Positions 11,896 through 20,284 of a DNA stretch of 64,000 nucleotides are shown piece after piece. The notes below the pieces were generated by a model. It was not told the origin of the DNA. It ran no database searches and saw only the letters and a program-made list of their open reading frames with translations. The position numbers were made by a program, and so were the translations under genes. The stretch covers positions 51,987-115,986 of the forward strand of contig JAEEJZ010000021.1 of the NCBI GenBank assembly GCA_016282145.1, read 5' to 3'. This DNA is from Bacteroidales bacterium (lineage in GTDB: Bacteria > Bacteroidota > Bacteroidia > Bacteroidales > UBA932). Position 1 is the stretch's first letter, and each line of letters starts with the position of its first letter.

Positions 11896-14800
11896 TTAAA
11901 GGTTAGCCACGTTGCCGCCACCGTCGGTATAGGAACCGGAGCCGACAATAGTAGCCGTCGCAGCCGTTCCTGCTTTCGGCCCTTCAACTGCAGATTTATA
12001 ATGGCAATTCTGAATCGTATTGTTCGAATTAGACTTACCAACAACACCGCCGAAAGGCTGTGAATTACTATTGTAGAACTTTGTGGCATAGCAGGAACAG
12101 CCGTCAATCAAGCTATTATCCATATTCCCAACAATTCCACCGAGACCGGTACTGGCCTGTATCTGGTTTGCCTTGACTTTGTCACCATTGAAACTACTGC
12201 TACTGATTGTGCAGTATTCCGCTTTGCCCACGATGCCTCCGGCGCCGCGCGCTGCAGCATCAATATCATTCTCGACTGTACAATTGCTAATTTGAGCATA
12301 TTTCGCATAGGCTGCAACACCTGCAATCCAGCCACGGGTAGCGTTAAGTACAGACGATGTATTGACCGTGCAACCGGTAGTTCCGCCAATCTCAATAAGG
12401 ACCTCACTTGTACCTTCAACGAACCCCACAAGACCGCCAGTAAGAGTAGTACTGCCGATAGTGTCATTATTACCAGACTGAGTACTGGCAGTACTGCCGG
12501 TATTTGAGCAGTTCAGTATTTTGCAAGCTCCCTTCATATAAGCCGCAATACCACCAATGTAGAACGAATTGCCAGCGGCAGAGCTGCTGTTTCCACCTGA
12601 TATTGCACCAGTATTGGAGCATCCCGTAATGGTGATATCCTGCTCAGTTTTACCGAGGATACCGCCAACATAAAGATCATTCATAGCAACAGCTGCTGCG
12701 GTTATGGCCATATTGATGGCACCGCCATTGTTCTTGCAGTTCGAGATTGTTCCAGGAGCGTCCATGCGCCCAACGACACCAGAAACAATCAAATCATTTA
12801 TGAGACCTTTGTTGTTGGAAACATCCACGTTGCCGCTATTGTCGCAACCTGTAACGGTGACATCAGACTCGTTGATGACATACCCCACGATGCCACCGAG
12901 GTAGTTGCCACTATGGCTGTCGGTGCTTTCGGTGCATGCGATGAGATTAATACGAACGCGACCGCTGTTGTCAGCGTTATCGACTTCTCCGAATCCGGTC
13001 ATCTTACCGATGATACCGCCCATCATAATGCCCGTAACCGGCACCGTACTGGCGCCAGCCGCAGTACGGACCTCACCACCGTTTGTGCAGTTCTTGACGG
13101 GGTTGGTGGCTTCGGTAAGTCCCACGATGCCGCCTACATAGTTCGTATTGTGACCAGCATTGCCAGGCAAGTACAGGTAAACCTGAGCTGAGTTAGTAAC
13201 GCCTGAATCCACAATATTATCGCAGTTCTCAATAGTACTCTCGGCTCCTGCAGCCTTTCCGACGATTCCTCCGAGGTGGACATTACTAGCCCCGATGGTA
13301 GTTCCTTGCCAGCGGAAATAAGTACGTCCGACATTCTTGGCGTTTTTAACGGATGCTTTAGTATATCCTACAATACCTCCGAGGTAATAGCCTGCAAACT
13401 GAATAGGGAAGTTGGGGGAATGATAGACCTGGCCGGAGTTTGTGATGTCCTTGGACGCTCCGCCTACGACGATACCTTCGTTATAACCGATCACACCGCC
13501 CATCCTTTCTTCGGCAGATCCGGTTTCTTCCATGGAGGAGATTTCAATATTTTCCGTGTTGTGAACGTCAGAAACCTTGTTGTCGGCATAGTTCTCGCCA
13601 ATGACGCCACCGAGATTAACTGAACGCGCGCCGGGAATGGACTGGCCTGAAGATGAATGATTCACGGCCGCATTATTTGTACACGCCGTAACGGAACCGG
13701 CATTGTAGCCAACTATTCCACCAAGTGTCTGGATTCTCGGATTGGACCTGTGGTTAATGCTACCATTGTTCGTGCACCCGGTTATGACACCGTCCGCCCT
13801 GTTCGTGCCGACAATACCGCCGGATTTTATATAACGTCCGCTAGCGTCCCCTCCTCTAAAGATAGAGTTGCCAATAGTTGCAGCGTTGGTGCAGTTTGAG
13901 ACTGTGCCGTTAATGACTTCTCCAACTATACCACCAACTGCGGAATGATAGGCTACTGTAGTTTTGTTCACGATAACAGCGCTCAAGCTCGCGTGTGCGC
14001 TTTCAACAGGTGCATGGTCAGCGGTAGCGTTACTGGACGAAACAGTTGAACCGCCATCCATATGACCGACTACACCTCCGATGATAAGGAAAGGATTGGC
14101 TTTATCTGTAGATGAAACATGTGCGGAATTACTGATAGCGCCCTTGAAATAGGAACCCGTAATACTGCCGGAGTTGGAGAACCTTCCGACAAGACCGCCG
14201 ATAATAAGTTTCCCTGTTGTGGTGAAACCGGCCGGAGTGGAAATAAGTCCGGAGTACTCACAACTATTCTGGAGCTTACCGACTGTTGTACGGCCCGTCA
14301 AACCGCCTACGGTAGTCATCTTTGTAATGCCGGAGACTTCCTCAAGTTCAATATCCGCCGCAACCTTCACATTGTCAAGAACGCCTTTATGATAGCCGAC
14401 AATGGACGCAAACATAGCCTCAGCCTCATCAGTATGCGTAAAAGCGAAGGAACAGGAATTATCCAAAGTCAAATCCTTTACCAGACCCTTATCCATTCCC
14501 GCAAAGAGAGGAACGGTAGCCTTAAGTCCGCTGATTGTATGACTATTTCCATTAAAAACGCCATTGAAATAATTGTCTCCTCCGTAAGGAGTACCTATAC
14601 CGCCAGTCGCATTGAAAGCGGCAGAGGTAGTCTCGTCAAAGGTTATGTCGGCAGTAACGGTTGCAACGAGGTCGTCGCCATACTCCTTATTGTTATATGC
14701 CGTGGCAAAGTCGATAAGATCCTGGGCGCTGGAGATTCCTACGCCAAGTTCCGTTCCGGTAGGAAGGAACTCGAATTCGGGCATATTGTAGAGATGACCG

Positions 14801-15582
14801 GCTTTCAGTTCATTGTTGGGGTCCTTGAAGGAGGTCTTGCTCTTGGTCATAATATGACCGTTCACATCCTGCACGATGACATCAAAGCCGTTGGAATAAG
14901 AACGGGCAGGGACGACCAGGTAGTAATCAATGGCCGTAGTGGTGGAAGTAGCCTGGTTCTTCACCACGCGGACTTCCAGGTCAGCGCCGGAGCCGGTAGC
15001 CGCCGCAAGGGCAGGCGTCTCATAATCAATGGTAAAATCACCACTCACCTGCTCATTATTGCGGCCCTTGAAGCGCACGGCGATGATATTGTCCTCGTCG
15101 GCGTCAGTGGCAGCCCTCTTGATGGAAATCTTCAATACCGCGCAGAGGTGTCCGAGAGAGATGTTGCTTCCGTCAGCCGAATAGCCCGCCATGGGGTTCA
15201 TGCCCTCGGCAAAGCCGCCGGACTTGTAGGTCTGAACCGCAGGAAGGGTAACGTGCGTGGCATCCTCGTAAATGGAGGCGGGATAGAGCACATTGTAGGG
15301 AGTGCTGAGCACGCCGTCGAAAGTAAAAGTAGTACTGGTGGTTCCTTCCGGAAGATCGGCAAGTTCTTCGGAGGCGGTGCCGTTCACGGCAATCTGGTCG
15401 CCATTGGACCAGTAGATGTGACGGGTAGTACCCTCACGGTCTCCCATGTGGGTCCTGGAATCGGAGAGACCGACCGTAAGGACGGTCTTGGCTTCATTGA
15501 TAACGTCAATGTCCTGAACTTCCTTGGCGCAGCCGGCCACCAGGGCGAGGGCTGCCATCAGATAAAAATAACGTGTTTTCAT
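11896..15582 (-). CDS. Lipoprotein: fimbrillin-like N-domain plus GLUG-repeat solenoid (tandem copy 1)
   Basis: The longest protein in the operon (1228 residues) and paralogue of the gene at 5778. It has a lipoprotein signal (ALALVAGC), a fimbrillin-like domain containing DSRTHMGDREGTTRHIYWSN, an introductory segment SSAQDLIDFATAYNNKEYG at about 287, then roughly twenty GLUG-type repeats (GGIVGY, GGVIGE, GGLVGF and similar) and the terminal motif TDGGGNVANL. The ATG overlaps the stop of a 47-residue ORF by one base (TAATG). The repeat region looks lower in GC than flanking genes by eye. A large extracellular beta-solenoid is inferred; ligand unknown. Confidence 0.83.
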   Translation of the reverse strand: MKTRYFYLMAALALVAGCAKEVQDIDVINEAKTVLTVGLSDSRTHMGDREGTTRHIYWSNGDQIAVNGTASEELADLPEGTTSTTFTFDGVLSTPYNVLYPASIYEDATHVTLPAVQTYKSGGFAEGMNPMAGYSADGSNISLGHLCAVLKISIKRAATDADEDNIIAVRFKGRNNEQVSGDFTIDYETPALAAATGSGADLEVRVVKNQATSTTTAIDYYLVVPARSYSNGFDVIVQDVNGHIMTKSKTSFKDPNNELKAGHLYNMPEFEFLPTGTELGVGISSAQDLIDFATAYNNKEYGDDLVATVTADITFDETTSAAFNATGGIGTPYGGDNYFNGVFNGNSHTISGLKATVPLFAGMDKGLVKDLTLDNSCSFAFTHTDEAEAMFASIVGYHKGVLDNVKVAADIELEEVSGITKMTTVGGLTGRTTVGKLQNSCEYSGLISTPAGFTTTGKLIIGGLVGRFSNSGSITGSYFKGAISNSAHVSSTDKANPFLIIGGVVGHMDGGSTVSSSNATADHAPVESAHASLSAVIVNKTTVAYHSAVGGIVGEVINGTVSNCTNAATIGNSIFRGGDASGRYIKSGGIVGTNRADGVITGCTNNGSINHRSNPRIQTLGGIVGYNAGSVTACTNNAAVNHSSSGQSIPGARSVNLGGVIGENYADNKVSDVHNTENIEISSMEETGSAEERMGGVIGYNEGIVVGGASKDITNSGQVYHSPNFPIQFAGYYLGGIVGYTKASVKNAKNVGRTYFRWQGTTIGASNVHLGGIVGKAAGAESTIENCDNIVDSGVTNSAQVYLYLPGNAGHNTNYVGGIVGLTEATNPVKNCTNGGEVRTAAGASTVPVTGIMMGGIIGKMTGFGEVDNADNSGRVRINLIACTESTDSHSGNYLGGIVGYVINESDVTVTGCDNSGNVDVSNNKGLINDLIVSGVVGRMDAPGTISNCKNNGGAINMAITAAAVAMNDLYVGGILGKTEQDITITGCSNTGAISGGNSSSAAGNSFYIGGIAAYMKGACKILNCSNTGSTASTQSGNNDTIGSTTLTGGLVGFVEGTSEVLIEIGGTTGCTVNTSSVLNATRGWIAGVAAYAKYAQISNCTVENDIDAAARGAGGIVGKAEYCTISSSSFNGDKVKANQIQASTGLGGIVGNMDNSLIDGCSCYATKFYNSNSQPFGGVVGKSNSNNTIQNCHYKSAVEGPKAGTAATATIVGSGSYTDGGGNVANL

Positions 15583-15725
15583 TACTCCCAGTCCTCCTCT
15601 TCTTCAATGATTTGTGGAATTTCATAAGATGTCAACAGCGGTACCTGTACTTGCAGGAACTGTTCTTTGCACGCAGGCGGGGCATAAGCACCGGACTGCA
15701 GATTGGAATAAGGAATTTTTAACAT
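15582..15725 (-). CDS. Small acidic peptide upstream of a Fim/GLUG lipoprotein (47 aa)
   Basis: Missed by the ORF track because of length. ATG at 15725 and TAA at 15582-15584, with the last base shared with the ATG of the Fim/GLUG gene, a typical coupling arrangement. The product starts MLKIPYSNLQSG and ends IIEEEEDWE. It begins 25 bases after the end of the fusion gene at 15751. Position, acidity and the Trp near the C-terminus parallel the 40-residue ORF at 9235, though the sequences otherwise differ. A translational leader or a small secreted or adaptor peptide are both possible; neither is shown. Confidence 0.6.
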   Translation of the reverse strand: MLKIPYSNLQSGAYAPPACKEQFLQVQVPLLTSYEIPQIIEEEEDWE

Positions 15726-15750
15726 AATTAATTGATTGATTTATAGATTA

Positions 15751-18603
15751 TTACCAATTTATGCTTTGTGTATAGGTATTTCCGAACATATCCGTAACGC
15801 GGACCTCTCCACCCTTGCTGCCTTCTCCGGGCGTTACGCTGAAGAGGATCGCCTTGGTGGACGGGGTGCAGTACTTGCGGTTCTTGGCGTTGTCGTAGGT
15901 CTGGAAGAGCGCATAGTAGGCCGGATCCACCCCGGGGGTGAATTCCATATCGGCCACCTTGACGCCGTTTTCGTACCACTCGGGAGTGCTCCAGCCCTCG
16001 GACCAGTTCCAGATATTGACTTTTACGCTGCCGTCGCCCTCCTCATCCGGGGCATAGACGCGCATCTGGTAGTCCTTGTCGTGGCCGACTCCCTTGTAAT
16101 ACCAGTCTACTTCATCGCCGCGCACGTTCATCACCATATAGCCCTGGGGCTCGCCCATCGCACCGATGGGACGGTTGAAACGCAATGCGCCCGTAGCCCT
16201 GGCCACGCTGATGCACTGGATGTTCGGCGCACCGTGCTTGGTGTCCTTACCGTAGTGGTTCGCGTAGTTGTAGTAGAAATTCTCGTGGTTGTGCCCGTTC
16301 CAGGCATAGACCGCCTTGAATTGGGAGAGCAGCGCCAGATAATCCGCATAGTGCCGGGCGTAGAAGTTATGGGAACCGTGCGGAGAACTGTTCGGGGTCT
16401 TGAACAGGTTCTGATGCGAACAGGTCATGATGACCTTGTCCTTCGGCACATAGGAGAGGTCGGCCTGCAGCCAGGCGAGAGTGCGGTCGTCCAGGCCATA
16501 ACCATACTTGTCCTTCGTGGTCTTGCGGTCATACATGATGGTATTGACGACGATGTAATGGATGTCTCCGAGGTCGAAGGAATAGTGCTCGGGGCCCACA
16601 TAGGTCTCGAAGAAGACATTCCCCTGCTCCGTTTCGAAGAGGGTCATCTGGTCGTAGTCGTGATTGCCGATGACGTTGAAGGTCGGGCAATTGATCTTGG
16701 CGGCGACATCCAGATAGTCGTCCCAGGCATACATCTCGTTATAGACCAGGTCGCCCAGGTTGATGGAATAGACATTCCCCTTGCAGGAGGCACGGAAGGC
16801 CTCGGCGTCGGGAGCGACAGTGTCGTTCCAGCGTTCCATAGATTCGTCCCAGCCATAGGGGCGCACCTGCGGGTCGGCAATCATCATTACGGTGTAGTCC
16901 TTAGAGACCGGCTTTTGGGCAATGGTGAAATTGGCCTGTACGGCCTTAGCATAACGCGGAATCCGCTTGAAGAACTGCGGAACGCCGGCGCGCAGGGGAA
17001 ATTCCGCCGTTGCGGGGAGGCTCAGGTAAATAAAGCGCGCCTCGCTGAGGTCGCTTGTCATCGAATAACTGCCGTCCGCCGCCGTCAGGACGCACTGGCG
17101 GCCGTCAGTGACGACGATTCCCGCAAGCGGCTTACCGTCGACGGTCTTGACCGATCCGGTAACATTAGGAGCAGTCAGGTAGACGTCCGAAGGCTGCAGC
17201 ACGGTGGCGTAATCATCGGCGGCAGCGCCACCGGTAGTGACGAAGACCGACGTGGCGACGATGTTGCCCTTCCGGCCGGATTTGCAAAGGATCTGGCCGT
17301 CGTTGGAGCAGTCTTTCACAAAAGCCCGCATACCCTCGCGGCATTCGGTATAGCCGACGACGCCCGCCGCGTGGATCGCGTTGCGGTTGTTCGCTTCGTA
17401 CTTGTTTCCGCCAGCATCGGCATAAATGCTGCCGTGATTGACGCATTCGCGCACGTAAGCGCCTTCCGTCTGGCTCTTGGGGCAATAGATGTTGCCGACG
17501 ATGCCGGCTGCGGTGCTGCGCGCACGCGAACTGATGCCCTCGAAGCGGACTTCGCCGAAATTGACACAGCCGCGCACGTGCACGGGACGGCCGATGTTGC
17601 CGACAATGCCTCCGGTATGCGAAGGCTGCTCGCCCTCGGAAACGATTTTCCCGTAATTGCGGCAGTCGGCGATGACCAGCGATTCGTGCGGCATCGCGAC
17701 GATGCCGGCGGTATAACTGCCGCAGGCACCCTTCGAGCGCACTTCGCCGAAATTATCGCAGCGCAGGATGTGCGCCTTGGTCTGTCCGGCGATGCCGGCC
17801 GCGCGGCCGATGGAGTTAACCGCCCCCTCTTCCGTCGCACGCACTTCGGAGGAGATGTTCCCCTTGTTGATGCAGTATTTGACGGTGGAACGGTTGGCGT
17901 TGCCGGTGATGCCGCCCAGATACTGTGCGGCGAGCGAACCCACTCCGGAGAGGTTGCCGTAGTTTTCGCAATGGGCAATGACGCTGGAAGTATTGGGTTT
18001 CGCCCCACAGAGTCCGGCGATGCCGCCCATGCTCAGGTAGACTTCCTCTTTGGTGACTCCGGCCACATCGGCGTTCAGGTTACCGAAGTTGGCGCACTGC
18101 TTGATGACAAAGCGGTTGAAGCCCGCAATGGCGCCGACGGACACTTCCGCCAGCGCATATTCGCACTTGAGGGAAACGCTGCCGTAATTGACGCAGTCGC
18201 TGATGATGCCGAAGTTGGAATCGGCGATGAAGCCCGCGTGGAAGGCATTGCCCTTGGCTACCGCATTGAGCGAGCAAGTCTGGTCGATGACGATTCCGCT
18301 CACCTCCGCCGTACGCGTCAGTTCCGCGAAAAGGCCATAGGGGGTCTTCCAGCCCTTGAGGGCATGACCGCAACCATCGAAGCGACCGCTGAAGGACTTG
18401 ACCTGCGGGAACTTCTTGGCCTTGGACATATCAATATCGGCCGTGAGGACCACCACCGAATCCGCGTTGCACCAGGGCAGCAGGGATTCTCCCTTGTTGG
18501 CAGCCTCGATGAAGGCTTTGAGTTCCGCCATATTGCCGATGCCCTGCGCACAGAGCGCAAGACTCAGGGAAAGCAAGAGGAGGAAGGTGACTAATTTTCT
18601 CAT
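15751..18603 (-). CDS. GLUG-repeat solenoid fused to calcineurin-like metallophosphatase
   Basis: One 950-residue protein joins the two parts that are separate genes elsewhere in the operon. The ORF track begins at a TTG, but ATG 18603 starts the signal peptide MRKLVTFLLLLSLSLALCAQ and overlaps the upstream stop (TAATG). Residues about 20-470 carry GLUG repeats (GGIAGL, GGITGN, GGIVGN) introduced by SGRFDGCGHALKG. About 480-510 is the beta-sandwich (VTGSVKTVDGKPLAGIVVTD), and 570-790 is the metallophosphatase (ADPQ, GDLVY, GNHDYD, SHQN, GHNH). The end is FGNTYTQSINW. No lipobox cysteine is obvious right after the signal (LCAQG), so it may be periplasmic or use Cys19. It supports joint function of GLUG and phosphatase parts. 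Confidence 0.85.
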   Translation of the reverse strand: MRKLVTFLLLLSLSLALCAQGIGNMAELKAFIEAANKGESLLPWCNADSVVVLTADIDMSKAKKFPQVKSFSGRFDGCGHALKGWKTPYGLFAELTRTAEVSGIVIDQTCSLNAVAKGNAFHAGFIADSNFGIISDCVNYGSVSLKCEYALAEVSVGAIAGFNRFVIKQCANFGNLNADVAGVTKEEVYLSMGGIAGLCGAKPNTSSVIAHCENYGNLSGVGSLAAQYLGGITGNANRSTVKYCINKGNISSEVRATEEGAVNSIGRAAGIAGQTKAHILRCDNFGEVRSKGACGSYTAGIVAMPHESLVIADCRNYGKIVSEGEQPSHTGGIVGNIGRPVHVRGCVNFGEVRFEGISSRARSTAAGIVGNIYCPKSQTEGAYVRECVNHGSIYADAGGNKYEANNRNAIHAAGVVGYTECREGMRAFVKDCSNDGQILCKSGRKGNIVATSVFVTTGGAAADDYATVLQPSDVYLTAPNVTGSVKTVDGKPLAGIVVTDGRQCVLTAADGSYSMTSDLSEARFIYLSLPATAEFPLRAGVPQFFKRIPRYAKAVQANFTIAQKPVSKDYTVMMIADPQVRPYGWDESMERWNDTVAPDAEAFRASCKGNVYSINLGDLVYNEMYAWDDYLDVAAKINCPTFNVIGNHDYDQMTLFETEQGNVFFETYVGPEHYSFDLGDIHYIVVNTIMYDRKTTKDKYGYGLDDRTLAWLQADLSYVPKDKVIMTCSHQNLFKTPNSSPHGSHNFYARHYADYLALLSQFKAVYAWNGHNHENFYYNYANHYGKDTKHGAPNIQCISVARATGALRFNRPIGAMGEPQGYMVMNVRGDEVDWYYKGVGHDKDYQMRVYAPDEEGDGSVKVNIWNWSEGWSTPEWYENGVKVADMEFTPGVDPAYYALFQTYDNAKNRKYCTPSTKAILFSVTPGEGSKGGEVRVTDMFGNTYTQSINW

Positions 18604-20279
18604 TACCAACTGATTGTAGATGAATATTCATTACCGAAGCGATCCGTTACCTTGACGGTGCCGGTCTTGGGTCCCTTCGGGTCCACAAAGACGCGGAACA
18701 TCGTTTCGCAGTTATCGGTAGTCTCGGCGAAGGAACTGTCCGTAGACAATTTGCTGTTGTTGAGCCTGTAGTATTGGCGCATCTCCTTGTCAGCGTAGGA
18801 AAAGCGGAATTTCTTGTCGGTCACCCGCGTCATCGGAGTGGGAACGCCGTCGGCATAGAAAGTCGGCTTTTTCCAGAGCTCGTCCCAGAGGAAGATATTG
18901 GCGTAGAGATAGTCGTCGCCATAGGTGCCGGGGGCGAAAAGCTGCATCTGGTAGTTCGCGTCCAGAGGGGTGGAACCGGAGCCGCGCAGAATCGCCTGAC
19001 CGTTCAGGTAGTCCCAGTCGCGGTACGTATAGGAAGGAGCCGCATATTTGCTGGGGTAGGTGGCTGAATAGGCGCCGGTCTGGTAAAAGATGGGCTTGAA
19101 ACGCCAGTTGACATCGCCGTGATCGTAGTCAAAGACGACATAACCGCGCGGCGTACCGTTGCTGCCCATATATTCGTTGGTCCAGAGCGGACCGGTCACC
19201 CGCGTGAGCGTATGGGTCTCGATGACGGGATTGTCCAGGTTCACATAGTTGCAGGTGGTGTGCGTATGGCCAGCCCAGGCATAGACTTTCTTATACTTGG
19301 AAAGCAGGACCCGGTAGTCTGAATAATGCATGGCACTGCTGCGTTCGCCGCCGCCCAGCAGATGGAACATCGGCGAATGGGCGCAAATCATCAGCGTCGT
19401 GCTGAGGGGCACGTAGGAGAGGTCGTTCTGCAGCCACTGCCAGATTTCGTCAGTCAGGCCGGTCGCACATTCGTCGCGGTTCTTTCCGGTACTCTCGTCC
19501 GGAGAAATCATATCGTCCAGCACGATGAAGTGCAGGCCGCCCAGATTGAAGGAAAAGTTGGTGGGGCCAAGGTACGATTCGAAGGTCTTGCAGGCTGTCT
19601 TGTCGTCGGGTTTTTCCACATCGTGGTCGTGATTCCCGATGACGCTGTAGGTCAGCACACCGGCGTCCGCCATCCCCCGCATATACTGGGGCAGGAGCTT
19701 AAGTTCCCTGTGCACGATGTCCCCCAGGCCGATGCCGTAGACCGGACGGTCCGTCATCGTGGCGCGCAGTTCCTTCATATCCTTGTACATATCGTTGCAG
19801 CAGTCCAGCGCGTGATAGCCCATCTTGTCATAGTTGGCACCGCGGCCGCGAGGCTGCGGGTCAGCGAAGATGAAGACCGTGTAACGCTCGGGGTTGGCAA
19901 TCTTGTTCAAGGTAAAGTTCACCCCGGAATATTTGCCGTCGCTGCCTTTGGTGAGGTCTTTGTAAAACTTCCAGAAAACGGGAAGGCCGTCCACCAGGGG
20001 CGCACTGGCGCCGGAAGGGGTGGAGACATAGACATAATCCCGCTCCGAGAGGTCGGAATCCAGCCAGTATTTACCCTGCGCATCCGTCAGAGTGCAGGCA
20101 TAGCCGTCAGAGACCATCACCCCGGCGAGGGCGGTGCCGTCATCCAGAAGGACGGCACCGCTCACCGTATAGTGATCCGGCGTAACAGGCCCGACGGGGC
20201 CCGGCTCCGGTCCCTTTTCGCCGCAGGCGGAAAGGGCCAGAAGCAACAACGCCAGAAGAGGAAATCTTTTCAGCTTCAT
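18603..20279 (-). CDS. Calcineurin-like metallophosphatase lipoprotein (no N-terminal accessory domain)
   Basis: The simplest of the four phosphoesterases, 558 residues. Lipobox ALSAC, a short Pro/Gly linker (GPEPGPVGPVTPD), a beta-sandwich at about 36-60 (VSGAVLLDDGTALAGVMVSD), metallophosphatase at about 135-340 with ADPQ, GDIVHR, GNHDHD, CAHSP and GHTH, then a C-terminal domain ending FGNEYSSTISW. This is the standard length for the MetallophosN-Metallophos-MetallophosC family, so it is a useful baseline for the larger paralogues. It starts 5 bases after the BACON-GLUG gene, and its stop overlaps the start of the fusion gene. Substrate unknown. Confidence 0.87.
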   Translation of the reverse strand: MKLKRFPLLALLLLALSACGEKGPEPGPVGPVTPDHYTVSGAVLLDDGTALAGVMVSDGYACTLTDAQGKYWLDSDLSERDYVYVSTPSGASAPLVDGLPVFWKFYKDLTKGSDGKYSGVNFTLNKIANPERYTVFIFADPQPRGRGANYDKMGYHALDCCNDMYKDMKELRATMTDRPVYGIGLGDIVHRELKLLPQYMRGMADAGVLTYSVIGNHDHDVEKPDDKTACKTFESYLGPTNFSFNLGGLHFIVLDDMISPDESTGKNRDECATGLTDEIWQWLQNDLSYVPLSTTLMICAHSPMFHLLGGGERSSAMHYSDYRVLLSKYKKVYAWAGHTHTTCNYVNLDNPVIETHTLTRVTGPLWTNEYMGSNGTPRGYVVFDYDHGDVNWRFKPIFYQTGAYSATYPSKYAAPSYTYRDWDYLNGQAILRGSGSTPLDANYQMQLFAPGTYGDDYLYANIFLWDELWKKPTFYADGVPTPMTRVTDKKFRFSYADKEMRQYYRLNNSKLSTDSSFAETTDNCETMFRVFVDPKGPKTGTVKVTDRFGNEYSSTISW

Positions 20280-20284
20280 AAGAA

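Noticed and set aside
5778-15582. Repetitive DNA in the GLUG genes as a possible CRISPR or satellite array
   Set aside because: The repeats are irregular protein-level repeats (GG-I/V-x-G every 20-60 residues) within open frames, with no constant direct repeat and spacer pattern.
15736-18594. A 952-residue plus-strand ORF exactly opposite the GLUG-phosphatase fusion gene
   Set aside because: It is the antisense shadow of the minus-strand gene in a GC-rich genome, has low-complexity Gly/Arg/Val/His composition, no signal peptide or domain, and no promoter or start signal.
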